A DNA stretch of 15,185 nucleotides, taken from contig QNFJ01000028.1 of assembly GCA_003646305.1 (NCBI GenBank), positions 1 to 15,185 on the forward strand, written 5' to 3'. Shown here in pieces: positions 1 through 7,329 of this stretch. Below the pieces are notes generated by a model that did no database searches, was not told where the DNA came from, and was given only the letters and a program-made list of their open reading frames with translations. Position 1 is the stretch's first letter; each line of letters begins with the position of its first letter. This stretch comes from Gammaproteobacteria bacterium. Lineage in GTDB: Bacteria; Pseudomonadota; Gammaproteobacteria; Methylococcales; UBA2780. The position numbers and the translations under genes are program-made.

Positions 1-360
1 ATGAACCATGGCGTAGCCGAGTGTTTTATCGTGATGCATTAACGGGAGATTACGTAACCACTCGAGTAACTCATCACAATCATGGGCGGTTAATAACGCA
101 TCAAAAGTATCATTTTTTCGAGCTTTAAATTTACCATGTGCAATGGCAAGCAAGTGTAATTCATGATTACCTAAAACGGTGATGGCCGCATTGCCCAGCT
201 TTTTGACAAAGCGAAGTGTCTCTAGCGAGCCGGGGCCACGATTGACTAAATCACCCGTAAACCAGAGCGTGTCATCTTCAGGATCGAAATTAATTTTATT
301 AAGTAGACGTTGCAGCTCTAGCCAGCAGCCCTGCACATCGCCGATTGCGAAAATTGCCAT
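1..360 (-). CDS. apaH: Bis(5'-nucleosyl)-tetraphosphatase (symmetrical) ApaH, 3'-truncated by window edge
   Basis: ApaH cleaves diadenosine tetraphosphate symmetrically to two ADP and can also act on Np4-capped RNA; it is a cytoplasmic calcineurin-type metallophosphoesterase. The 120 visible residues begin MAIFAIGDVQGC and carry the metal-binding blocks of the family in order: GDVQG (residues 7-11), GDLVNRGPGS (about 41-50) and GNHE (about 64-67). Only the N-terminal part is present; the family is usually about 270 residues, so the rest lies left of base 1. The start ATG is 11 nt after the apaG stop, which supports an apaG-apaH operon. The Shine-Dalgarno is weak, so translation may depend on coupling to apaG. 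No stop or frameshift appears in the visible part. Identity is secure from the motifs and the neighbour. Confidence 0.95.
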   Translation of the reverse strand, partial: MAIFAIGDVQGCWLELQRLLNKINFDPEDDTLWFTGDLVNRGPGSLETLRFVKKLGNAAITVLGNHELHLLAIAHGKFKARKNDTFDALLTAHDCDELLEWLRNLPLMHHDKTLGYAMVH

Positions 361-371
361 GTTGGTCCGTT

Positions 372-764
372 TTAGTGCAGGGTACGTGGTATAGAGAGTA
401 CAAATTGTTCAATGGGGGCATCAAACTCTACCCCTTCATCATCGATCATTCGGTAGCTTCCACGCATAGTGCCAACGGAAGTTTCAATCATTGCAGCACT
501 ACTATAGTGGTGCTCTTCACCCGGCTTTAGGCGAGGTTGCTGGCCAATCACTCCATCTCCTCGTACTTCTTGAATTTTATTGTTGGAGTCGGTGATAAGC
601 CAGTGGCGTGTTAGAAGTTTGGCTGGGGCTGTGCCATTATTTCGAATGGTCACGGCATAGGCAAATAAATACCGGTTCCGTTCTGGCTCAGACTTTTCTT
701 CAATAAATTGACAGTCGACATCGACTTCGATGGCGTGGCTAGGTTGAGGGGGTTTCTGGGTCAT
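372..764 (-). CDS. apaG: ApaG domain protein
   Basis: This is a 130-residue protein of the ApaG family (E. coli ApaG is about 125 residues), a small all-beta fibronectin-III-like fold whose biochemical role is not firmly settled and which has been linked to Co2+/Mg2+ tolerance. Family hallmarks are visible: YLFAYAVTIRNNG in the first half, LLTRHWLITDSN, then EVRGDGVIGQQP and the C-terminal GTMRGSY segment, the most conserved part of the family. It lies directly upstream of apaH on the same strand, the standard gamma- and betaproteobacterial arrangement, though ksgA, often found upstream, is not there. Instead a divergent ankyrin gene starts 60 bp away. A perfect TATAAT on the minus strand at 807-812 could serve it. 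The Shine-Dalgarno (AGAA close to the ATG) is weak. Confidence 0.96.
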   Translation of the reverse strand: MTQKPPQPSHAIEVDVDCQFIEEKSEPERNRYLFAYAVTIRNNGTAPAKLLTRHWLITDSNNKIQEVRGDGVIGQQPRLKPGEEHHYSSAAMIETSVGTMRGSYRMIDDEGVEFDAPIEQFVLSIPRTLH

Positions 765-806
765 TTCTAAAAGCTGATCATTGGTTTACTATTCGTTACC
801 TTGACC

Positions 807-835
807 ATTATATTCTGAAATAGCATGAGAACGAA
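807..835 (-). promoter_or_regulatory. Candidate apaG promoter (-10 TATAAT)
   Basis: On the minus strand a perfect TATAAT reads at 807-812, giving a 5' leader of roughly 36 nt before the apaG ATG. The matching -35 region falls inside the divergent ankyrin gene (about 829-835) and is poor. It is a consensus match by eye only. The 60-bp gap must also hold the promoter of the divergent gene, so the two would overlap. Confidence 0.35.
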
Positions 836-1304
836 GATACGATTACTTTTATTCACCTTGTCACTATTCACGACCAGTGGATCAATCTGGGCAGCCGATG
901 ACGTGATGATGTTGTTTACGGCAGCACAGTCAGGGAACATTGAACGAACCCAAACACTTTTAACAAATGGTGTAGATGTAAATGGCAAGACGACGAGCGG
1001 CCGGACAGCGTTAATGGGTGCGGCATTTAGTGGCAATGTGCGGATCGTAAAACTTTTGATTGCACATGGTGCCGACATTTCTCTGACAGACAATAACGGC
1101 AATACCGCTTTGGGGGATGCTGCGATATTTGGCCATGAAGAGGCGGTTAAAGTTCTAATAGCGGTTGGCTCTGACGTAAATGCGGCAGATAAAAATAAAT
1201 TATCAATCCTCACGAAAGTGAATAGAGCCGGCCACAAAAATATTGCGAAACTGCTGGAGACGGCTGGTGCCAGCGAAGGTGGTGGTGATGCGGAAGAAGA
1301 ATAA
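825..1304 (+). CDS. Exported ankyrin-repeat protein
   Basis: This is a 159-residue protein with an N-terminal signal peptide: basic MRTKIR, a hydrophobic stretch at residues 7-19 and a likely cleavage after SIWA (residue 23 or 24). The mature part is made of about four ankyrin repeats (roughly residues 26-57, 58-90, 91-123 and 124-150), with typical RTALMGAA, VKLLIAHGADI and NTALGDAA helices and loops, and an acidic Gly/Glu tail. Ankyrin repeats bind other proteins, here presumably in the periplasm; no catalytic domain is seen and the partner is unknown. It is the first gene of a tight plus-strand group, with mpl starting 13 nt later. There is no clear Shine-Dalgarno before the ATG. The fold is secure, the function is not. 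Confidence 0.9.
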   Translation: MRTKIRLLLFTLSLFTTSGSIWAADDVMMLFTAAQSGNIERTQTLLTNGVDVNGKTTSGRTALMGAAFSGNVRIVKLLIAHGADISLTDNNGNTALGDAAIFGHEEAVKVLIAVGSDVNAADKNKLSILTKVNRAGHKNIAKLLETAGASEGGGDAEEE

Positions 1305-1317
1305 AGGAAACGTTTAA

Positions 1318-2688
1318 ATGCATATTCATATCCTCGGTATTTGTGGGACTTTTATGGGCGGTGTTGCCTTGCTAGCCCAGAAAATGGGCCATCAGGTGAC
1401 TGGCTCCGATCAAAATGTCTATCCGCCGATGAGCACACAACTGGAAGAGCAGGGGATTGTGCTGATGTCGGGTTACAGCGCGGGAAATCTCAAACAAAAG
1501 CCTGATCTTGTTGTGATTGGTAATGCGCTATCACGCGGGAATCCTGAGGTTGAAGCGGTTCTTGATGAAAATATCCCGTATACATCGGGTGCGCAGTGGT
1601 TGTCTGACTTTTTGCTGAAAGATCGCTGGGTCTTGGCGGTGGCCGGAACCCACGGCAAAACAACTACCTCAAGCATGCTGGCCTGGATACTGGAAAGTTC
1701 GGGCCATGAGACCGGTTTTTTGATCGGCGGTATCCCGATGAACTTTGGTGTCTCCTCACGATTTGGGAATTCACCTTTCTTCGTAGTTGAAGCAGATGAG
1801 TACGATACCGCCTTCTTCGATAAGCGTTCAAAATTTGTTCATTACCGCCCTAAAACAGTCGCCTTAAATAATCTTGAGTTTGATCATGCCGATATTTTCG
1901 ATGATCTTGACGCGATCAAGCGCCAATTCCACCATTTTGTGCGAACGGTTCCCTCATCAGGATGTATTGTCGTTCCAGAGCAAGATGAGAATATCGAAGC
2001 TGTACTTTCGATGGGTTGCTGGACCCCCGTTGAAAAAACTGCTTTGGGAGAAAGTGACGTTGCTGTTGCCTGGCGGGCCGACATACAGTCAGCAGATGCC
2101 AGTCTGTTTGAACTGTTTCATCACGGAACATCTGTCGGCACGGTCAATTGGGCCTTGAGCGGCAAACATAATGTTAGCAATGCGCTATCGGCTATTGCGA
2201 TGGCGAATCATGCTGGCATCAGTCCTCAACAGGCCATTGCCGCACTGCATAGCTTTCAGAATGTAAAAAGAAGGCTAGAGACGCGTGCAAAGCTGAACGG
2301 AATCACCCTTTATGACGATTTTGCCCACCACCCGACCGCTATCGCAACAACTTTAGAAGGTTTGCGCGGACGTGTTGGAACTGAACGAATTATCGCCATA
2401 CTTGAGCCGCGCTCCAATACGATGCGTATGGGGGTTCATAAAGAGACATTGGGGCAGTCACTCAACCTGGCGGATGAGGCGTTGATTTATCAGCCGGAGG
2501 CGCTGGACTGGTCTCTCGATACTGTTAAGAAACAGTCGGACTGTAAAGTTTCTATCTTCACGAATATCGACGACATCGTACGCCATCTTGTCGATACCAG
2601 CCGATCTGGAGACCATTTTTTGTTTATGAGTAATGGCGGTTTTGGCGGCATCCACAAACAGGTAGAGGAGGCTTTGCAAAAAGCCTGA
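1318..2688 (+). CDS. mpl: UDP-N-acetylmuramate:L-alanyl-gamma-D-glutamyl-meso-diaminopimelate ligase
   Basis: Mpl is a cytoplasmic ATP-dependent Mur-family ligase. It reattaches the tripeptide L-Ala-D-Glu-mDAP, recovered from murein turnover, to UDP-MurNAc, which short-cuts peptidoglycan recycling. The 456 residues match the usual length (E. coli about 457). The N-terminal substrate domain begins MHIHILGICGTFMGG. The Mur P-loop GTHGKTTT is at residues 110-117. It is followed by the central-domain signature VVEADEYDTAFFDKRSKF and by NNLEFDHADIF, which set Mpl apart from MurC. The C-terminal domain contains YDDFAHHPTAI and LEPRSNTMRMG. A good Shine-Dalgarno (AAGGAA) precedes the ATG. The next gene starts 4 nt after its stop, so the two are probably co-translated. 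Confidence 0.98.
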   Translation: MHIHILGICGTFMGGVALLAQKMGHQVTGSDQNVYPPMSTQLEEQGIVLMSGYSAGNLKQKPDLVVIGNALSRGNPEVEAVLDENIPYTSGAQWLSDFLLKDRWVLAVAGTHGKTTTSSMLAWILESSGHETGFLIGGIPMNFGVSSRFGNSPFFVVEADEYDTAFFDKRSKFVHYRPKTVALNNLEFDHADIFDDLDAIKRQFHHFVRTVPSSGCIVVPEQDENIEAVLSMGCWTPVEKTALGESDVAVAWRADIQSADASLFELFHHGTSVGTVNWALSGKHNVSNALSAIAMANHAGISPQQAIAALHSFQNVKRRLETRAKLNGITLYDDFAHHPTAIATTLEGLRGRVGTERIIAILEPRSNTMRMGVHKETLGQSLNLADEALIYQPEALDWSLDTVKKQSDCKVSIFTNIDDIVRHLVDTSRSGDHFLFMSNGGFGGIHKQVEEALQKA

Positions 2689-2692
2689 GCAG

Positions 2693-3280
2693 ATGGAACT
2701 CCCTCTCTTTCCAGTCAGCACAGTACTTTTTCCCGGCAGCACGCTGTCTTTGCGCATTTTTGAACCACGCTATCTGGAGTTGATCAGCCACTGCATGAAA
2801 ACCGATAGCGGTTTTGGTGTTAGCCTGATTAAAGCGGGAAAAGAGGTTGGGCCGGCTGCAGATTGTTACACAGTTGGGACGTTGATAAAAATTATCGACT
2901 GGGGTCAGGGTAAAGATGGTTTTCTAGAAATTGAAATAGAAGGTGTCTGCCGGTTTAAAACGACCACTGACTGGGTTGAACCGAATCAGTTAAAAATGGC
3001 CGAAGTTGAAATGACGCCCGAGCCAGCTCACGCAGTACCGGGGTCGTATCTATTTCTTGCTGAGTTTTTGGAAGGACTGATGCGACGGGTGGAAGGACCA
3101 TCGAGTGAGCAGCTAGAAAACTATGAAGATGCTGTGAAATTGGGCTATAAACTGGCTGAATTTTTACCGCTAGGCAGCTTGCAAAAGCAAAGTTTTTTAG
3201 AAATGAGTAACCCCGTAAAACGGCTGGAGCTACTTGCAAAGCTAGTTGACCAGACATTATCCAGGACAGAGGCGCGCTAA
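2693..3280 (+). CDS. LON substrate-binding (Lon N-terminal) domain protein
   Basis: This is a 195-residue stand-alone Lon N-terminal domain protein. It has no ATPase or Ser-Lys protease domain, so it is not Lon itself. The family start is clear: ELPLFPVSTVLFPGSTLSLRIFEPRYLELI, followed by a beta-rich segment (FGVSLI, TVGTLIKI, GFLEIEIEGVCRF) and a helical C-terminus. Such PUA-like proteins are common in proteobacteria and probably bind polypeptide or RNA, but their physiological job is not established. The ATG is 4 nt after the mpl stop; its ribosome site would lie in the end of mpl. Its 3' end overlaps the 3' end of ung (opposite strand) by 4 bases, leaving no room for a terminator between them. 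Confidence 0.93.
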   Translation: MELPLFPVSTVLFPGSTLSLRIFEPRYLELISHCMKTDSGFGVSLIKAGKEVGPAADCYTVGTLIKIIDWGQGKDGFLEIEIEGVCRFKTTTDWVEPNQLKMAEVEMTPEPAHAVPGSYLFLAEFLEGLMRRVEGPSSEQLENYEDAVKLGYKLAEFLPLGSLQKQSFLEMSNPVKRLELLAKLVDQTLSRTEAR

Positions 3281-3903
3281 ACAGCGACCGCTTTCGGCAG
3301 TTGCCACTCAATGGCCGCCCTTCCATTTTCAATAAGATAATCATTGGCTTTGCTGAAATGCTGGCAGCCAAAGAAGCCTCGATACGCAGACAGCGGCGAA
3401 GGGTGAGGGGCTTTTAGTACAAGGTGCCGTTTTAAATCAATCATGGCACCTTTCTTTTGAGCGTAACTACCCCACAACATGAACACCACACGCTCAGAAC
3501 GTTCATTAACGGTTGCGATAATTTTGTCTGTGAACCGTTCCCAGCCTTTACCCTGGTGCGCATTAGCATTTGAATCTTCCACCGTTAAAACGGCATTAAG
3601 GAGTAATACCCCCTGTTTTGCCCAGCTCTCCAGGTAGCCATGGTCTGCTGGCTCAACCCCCAAATCACCCTGTAACTCTTTATAGATATTGGCTAAAGAA
3701 GGCGGCGGCTTCACTCCAGGTAATACAGAAAAGCACAAACCATGCGCCTGTCCAGGCTGATGGTAAGGATCCTGACCGATAATCACCACTTTCACCTGAT
3801 CTAAAGCTGTTGTTTCGAGTGCATGGAACCAGTTGGCGGAATGAGGGTAAATAACCTTGTGCCGTCCCTTTTCTGCCTGAAGAAACCGTTTGAGCGACTG
3901 CAT
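3277..3903 (-). CDS. ung: Uracil-DNA glycosylase (family 1); N-terminus probably extends upstream
   Basis: Ung removes uracil from DNA to start base-excision repair. Visible motifs are the water-activating loop GQDPYH (residues about 43-48), the uracil-stacking segment HGLCFSV, LLLNAVLTVE, and the Leu-loop HPSPLSAYRGF with its catalytic His. From the first ATG the protein is 208 residues, about 20 shorter than E. coli Ung. The missing part is encoded just upstream in the same frame: codons 3904-3969 read ILENAPSWQPSLSAESEKPY before the ATG. This matches the family N-terminus (SW..L..E..KPYF), but no ATG, GTG or TTG occurs before the stop at 3970-3972. Either a rare ATT/ATC start (3961-3966) is used, or one base is missing in a C5 tract (see findings). 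A minus-strand TACAAT at 3999-4004 is a candidate -10. Confidence 0.96.
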   Translation of the reverse strand: MQSLKRFLQAEKGRHKVIYPHSANWFHALETTALDQVKVVIIGQDPYHQPGQAHGLCFSVLPGVKPPPSLANIYKELQGDLGVEPADHGYLESWAKQGVLLLNAVLTVEDSNANAHQGKGWERFTDKIIATVNERSERVVFMLWGSYAQKKGAMIDLKRHLVLKAPHPSPLSAYRGFFGCQHFSKANDYLIENGRAAIEWQLPKAVAV

Positions 3904-4076
3904 GTAAGGCTTTTCAGACTCTGCAGAGAGAGAAGGTTGCCAGCTGGGGGCATTTTCTAAAATGATAAACTATCTCACACTGTTTTTAAGGTGGCTGAAT
4001 TGTAGCAGAGGCTTTTCGGGAACAGATTGTTAATTAGTGAGAGAATAAGCGCTCTATTTATTAGGAACATTTCAGC

Positions 4077-4910
4077 ATGGTAGAAATTGGCAGAACCCAA
4101 CGGCTTAAAGTACTCAGGAAAGAGGCGGAAGCTCTGATACTTGATGGAGGAGATTTAGGTGAGCTTTCACTTTCTCTTACAGCCCTCCCGGAGGCCTATC
4201 ATACCGCAAGTAAAGTAGAGGTCTTTGTCTACCCGGATTCAGCCGATAGCCTTGCCGTAACCACCGATAAACCATTGGCAGAAGCTGGGCAGTTTGCACT
4301 CCTTAAGGTGGTCAGCACCAACGCCTACGGTGCTTTTCTGGATTGGGGGATGGATAGAGACTTACTGGTTTCTTTTCGTGATCAGCACGATGAAATGCTT
4401 GAAGGGCGCTCGTATATCGTCTATCTCTACTTTGATGGAGAGGCGCACCGTGTCACTGCCACCTCAAAAATTGAACGTCATCTGGATGAGATCCCGCCAC
4501 CATTTTGTGAAGGGGAGCAGGTGAACCTTCTAATCGCCAACCGCACAGACTTGGGAATGAATGCGATTATTAATAACACACACTGGGGTGTTTTATATGC
4601 CGATGAGATTTTTGATCGGCTAAGTTATGGCCAGAAAACAACCGGTTACATCAAGAAAATCAGAGAAGATGAAAAAATTGATCTTTATCTACACAAACCC
4701 GGTTATGGTGCCGTCGATAGTCTCTCCCAGAAAGTGCTGAATTATCTGAAAGAGCAGGACGGGATGATGGAGATCACCGACAAAAGCCCACCTGAAGTGA
4801 TTTATAACCAGTTTGGGGTGAGCAAGAAGAAATTTAAAATGGCGCTGGGTAGTCTTTATAAAAAGCGCCTGGTCAGGCTTGAAAAAGAGGCTGTTTACCT
4901 GGTGAAGTAA
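4077..4910 (+). CDS. CvfB-family S1-like RNA-binding protein
   Basis: This is a 277-residue protein of the CvfB/YitL family, cytoplasmic proteins with tandem S1-like OB folds and a C-terminal winged helix, related to staphylococcal conserved virulence factor B. The N-terminal part (about 1-65) is the first OB fold. LLKVVSTNAYGAFLDWGMDRDLLVSF (about 71-96) is a classic S1 core, and a degenerate S1-like repeat follows (about 145-210, with LGMNAIINNTHWGVLYADEIF). The last 60 residues (VLNYLKEQDGMMEITDKSPPEVIYNQFGVSKKKFKMALGSLYKK) fit the winged helix. A Shine-Dalgarno AGGAA lies 9-10 nt before the ATG. The 3' end is 4 nt from the converging dedA stop. Its regulatory target in Gram-negatives is not known, so no symbol is given. 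Confidence 0.92.
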   Translation: MVEIGRTQRLKVLRKEAEALILDGGDLGELSLSLTALPEAYHTASKVEVFVYPDSADSLAVTTDKPLAEAGQFALLKVVSTNAYGAFLDWGMDRDLLVSFRDQHDEMLEGRSYIVYLYFDGEAHRVTATSKIERHLDEIPPPFCEGEQVNLLIANRTDLGMNAIINNTHWGVLYADEIFDRLSYGQKTTGYIKKIREDEKIDLYLHKPGYGAVDSLSQKVLNYLKEQDGMMEITDKSPPEVIYNQFGVSKKKFKMALGSLYKKRLVRLEKEAVYLVK

Positions 4911-4914
4911 GCGA

Positions 4915-5532
4915 TTAGTTTTGCCGACGTAGAAACTGCACAAATCGAAATAGTGTCCAGCCGACGATAATGCTGACAATCAGTGCCAACACGACCTTTT
5001 GAGTCATTTCAGTCGCTTCTTCTAGCGAACTGCCAAATAACACGCCGGGTATCAGATAGGCCGGTGCCCAGAGTAGCGCAGAGACGACATTAACTGTTAC
5101 AAACTGCTTGGCTGACATGTCCAGCATTCCCGCAATAAATGGAATAATGGCGCGAATAGGACCAAAAAAGCGGCCCAGCATGACGCTGATCGCGCCGTGA
5201 CGGTGAAAGAAGTGAGTGCCACTCTCAACCAGTTTGGGGTGGCCAGATAGCGGCCAGATGGCGAGCAACTGAACGTGGTAATGGCGGCCCAACCAGAAGC
5301 TGATTCCATCACCCGCAATCGCACCAAGTATTGCTGCCAAACAGATGGGGGAAAAACTGAGTGTGCCGGTACCAATTAATGCCCCAGCCGCAAACATCAT
5401 CGCAACGCCCGGGATCAGGAGGCCAACTATCACGAGCGATTCTGCTAGTGCGATAAGGAAAACAATCAGCTCGGCCCAACTGGAGTGAAGCTCGATCCAG
5501 CTGATAAAAAGTTGATAGTATTCGCTAAGCAC
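4915..5532 (-). CDS. DedA family inner-membrane protein
   Basis: This is a 205-residue polytopic membrane protein of the DedA/SNARE-associated (VTT) family. Members support membrane homeostasis, and some flip undecaprenyl phosphate or phospholipids. Hallmarks: a conserved acidic residue and Pro-Gly pair early in the protein (E31, PGV at 41-43), GAIAGD (70-75), then FFHRHGAISVMLGRFFGPIRAIIPFIAG (108-135) with the essential arginines, an amphipathic segment (MSAKQF), N148 and W155. A last transmembrane helix (about 179-197) ends in a basic tail, FLRRQN. The start is GTG; the first ATG is internal to the conserved region. An AAGGG lies very close to the GTG. The start is 8 nt after the globin stop, making it the last gene of hemL-globin-dedA. 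Confidence 0.93.
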   Translation of the reverse strand: MLSEYYQLFISWIELHSSWAELIVFLIALAESLVIVGLLIPGVAMMFAAGALIGTGTLSFSPICLAAILGAIAGDGISFWLGRHYHVQLLAIWPLSGHPKLVESGTHFFHRHGAISVMLGRFFGPIRAIIPFIAGMLDMSAKQFVTVNVVSALLWAPAYLIPGVLFGSSLEEATEMTQKVVLALIVSIIVGWTLFRFVQFLRRQN

Positions 5533-5540
5533 AACCCTTT

Positions 5541-5951
5541 TTAGTCTTCTTTATTACGCATAAAATCGGCGGTTTGAAGGAATGCTGCGAGCAGCTCATT
5601 ACGCAGCTTGTCATCGATCTCAAACTCGCTAAGTGCTTTGTCCATGCAGAGCATCCACTGATTACGTGCTTTTGTATCGATGGGAAATGGCAGATGTCTC
5701 TGGCGCAGGCGAGGGTGCCCATATTTTTCGATGTAAAGTGAGGGACCTCCAAGCCAGCCGGAGAGAAACATAAAAAGCTTTTCACGCATCATCTGCATAT
5801 CGGCTTTATGCATAGCTCGAAGCTCTTTGACTTCAGGCAACGTCTCCATATAGTCATAGAAACGGTCAGAGAGTCGTTTTATACCCTCTTCTCCACCCAG
5901 CAATTCGTATGAGCTATGGGCCTTTGACGGCTCATCTTTTCCAAACCACAT
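5541..5951 (-). CDS. Group II (O-type) truncated haemoglobin
   Basis: This is a 136-residue 2-over-2 globin that would bind haem and small ligands (O2, NO or peroxide chemistry) in the cytoplasm. The group II pattern is clear: YELLGGEEGIKRL at the A/B helices, B10 Tyr32 in RFYDYM, CD1 His48 in ELRAMH, then FLSGWLGGPSLYIEKYGHPRLRQRH with proximal F8 His86, and the group II marker Trp99 (G8) in ARNQWMLCM. A Tyr-B10/His-CD1 pair is known from other proteobacterial group II proteins such as those of Pseudoalteromonas (family knowledge). Its ATG shares one base with the hemL stop (TAATG). An AGGGAG Shine-Dalgarno 6 nt upstream lies inside hemL, so translation is probably coupled. Helix and residue assignments were aligned by eye. 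Confidence 0.95.
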   Translation of the reverse strand: MWFGKDEPSKAHSSYELLGGEEGIKRLSDRFYDYMETLPEVKELRAMHKADMQMMREKLFMFLSGWLGGPSLYIEKYGHPRLRQRHLPFPIDTKARNQWMLCMDKALSEFEIDDKLRNELLAAFLQTADFMRNKED

Positions 5952-7231
5952 TAGAGCTCCCTGAACAATTTTTTAGCCGTTTCAATGGTCTGGTCAAGTT
6001 GTTCGGTGGTATGCGCCGCCGAGACAAAACCAGCTTCAAAGGCGGAAGGAGCGAGATAAATACCGTTATCAAGCATGCCGTGGAAAAAGCGATTAAAGAG
6101 TTCCTGATCACACTGCATCACCTGATCAAAGTTGGAGACCTTTTTCTGATCCGTAAAGAAAAGCCCAAACATGCCACCAACCATATTGGTGGTAAAAGGG
6201 ACAGCGGCTTCATCAGCCGCTTTTTGAAGGCCTGCCGTTAAGTAACGAACTTTCTCACTGAGTTGCTCGTAAAAACCGGCCTTAGAGATCAGCTCCAGTG
6301 TTTTCAGGCCCGCAGCCATAGCAACAGGGTTGCCTGACAAAGTGCCAGCCTGGTAAACCGGCCCAACAGGGGCAAGATAGTCCATAATCTCTTTTTTGCC
6401 GCCAAAAGCCCCAACCGGCATACCGCCACCGATCACCTTACCAAGTGTGGTCAGGTCTGGTGTGATCTCGTAAAGGGCTTGTGCGCCACCAAGTGCCACA
6501 CGAAAGCCGGTCATTACCTCATCAAAAATTAGTACCGTTCCAGAGGCATCGCAGCAGGCACGGAGTGCTTTAAGAAAACCGGGTAGCGGTGGAATGCAGT
6601 TCATATTCCCAGCCACCGGCTCAACAATCAGACAGGCAATTTCAGAGCCATTTTCAGCAAAGAACTTTTCAACGGCCTCAATATTGTTATACGGGAGTGT
6701 GAGTGTCTGTTCAGCAAGTGCAGCAGGCACACCAGGGGAACTCGGAACACCCAGTGTCAGTGCGCCAGAGCCGGCCTTAACCAGAAGCGAGTCAGAATGG
6801 CCATGGTAACAGCCTTCAAACTTTACAATCTTCTCTCGGCCTGTGTAGCCCCTTGCCAGACGAATGGCGCTCATCGTCGCTTCGGTTCCAGAGCTGACCA
6901 TACGAACTTTCTCAATAGAGGGAACAATCTGACTGATTTTTTCCGCCATTTCTGTTTCGATCTCGGTAGGTGCCCCGAAACTTAAACCATTTTTCGCAGC
7001 TTCGATAACGGTTGAAATCACTTCGGGGTGAGCATGGCCCAGAATCATCGGCCCCCACGAGCCAACGTAATCGATATAACCCGTTCCATCCGTGTCATAA
7101 ACAGAAGCTCCCGCAGCACGGGAAATAAAGAGAGGCGTTCCACCAACCCCTTTAAATGCGCGTACGGGTGAGTTTACGCCACCAGGAATCACTTTTTGGG
7201 CCTGTTCGAAGAGCTTGTTTGAGTTTGTCAT
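5951..7231 (-). CDS. hemL: Glutamate-1-semialdehyde 2,1-aminomutase
   Basis: HemL is a PLP enzyme that converts glutamate-1-semialdehyde to 5-aminolevulinate, the second committed step of C5-pathway haem synthesis. It has 426 residues, the same as E. coli. The N-terminus (KVIPGGVNSPVRAF) is canonical. Other landmarks are SSGTEATMSAIRLARGYTGR (113-132), CYHGHSD (141-147), the PLP-contacting FDEVMTGFR (236-244) and the Schiff-base Lys265 in LGKVIGGGMPVGAFGG. The ATG has no purine-rich Shine-Dalgarno, which is odd for a housekeeping gene and may mean low or regulated translation. The stop overlaps the globin start by one base. Upstream is a 98-bp gap after the sensor kinase gene on the same strand. 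Confidence 0.98.
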   Translation of the reverse strand: MTNSNKLFEQAQKVIPGGVNSPVRAFKGVGGTPLFISRAAGASVYDTDGTGYIDYVGSWGPMILGHAHPEVISTVIEAAKNGLSFGAPTEIETEMAEKISQIVPSIEKVRMVSSGTEATMSAIRLARGYTGREKIVKFEGCYHGHSDSLLVKAGSGALTLGVPSSPGVPAALAEQTLTLPYNNIEAVEKFFAENGSEIACLIVEPVAGNMNCIPPLPGFLKALRACCDASGTVLIFDEVMTGFRVALGGAQALYEITPDLTTLGKVIGGGMPVGAFGGKKEIMDYLAPVGPVYQAGTLSGNPVAMAAGLKTLELISKAGFYEQLSEKVRYLTAGLQKAADEAAVPFTTNMVGGMFGLFFTDQKKVSNFDQVMQCDQELFNRFFHGMLDNGIYLAPSAFEAGFVSAAHTTEQLDQTIETAKKLFREL

Positions 7232-7269
7232 ATCGGTTTAAGAAGGTGAGAAGGGGCGAATGAGGAAGT

Positions 7270-7301
7270 ATTTTACCGAATAATGATGGTTATTCTTAAC
7301 C
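7270..7301 (-). promoter_or_regulatory. Candidate hemL promoter with small dyad
   Basis: On the minus strand, TTAAGA (7294-7299) and TAAAAT (7270-7275) are separated by 18 bp and could be the -35 and -10 boxes of hemL. A small dyad, GGTTA-N4-TAACC (7288-7301), covers the -35 box and could be an operator. The boxes are only moderate matches. No hairpin with a T-run ending the upstream kinase gene is seen in the 98-bp gap, so read-through from the kinase operon cannot be excluded. Confidence 0.3.
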
Positions 7302-7329
7302 TAATTCTAATCAATCTAACGGAGGGAAT

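Noticed and set aside
2693..3280. ATP-dependent protease Lon
   Set aside because: Only the N-terminal substrate-binding domain is present, with no AAA+ or Ser-Lys protease domain; the protein is complete at 195 residues.
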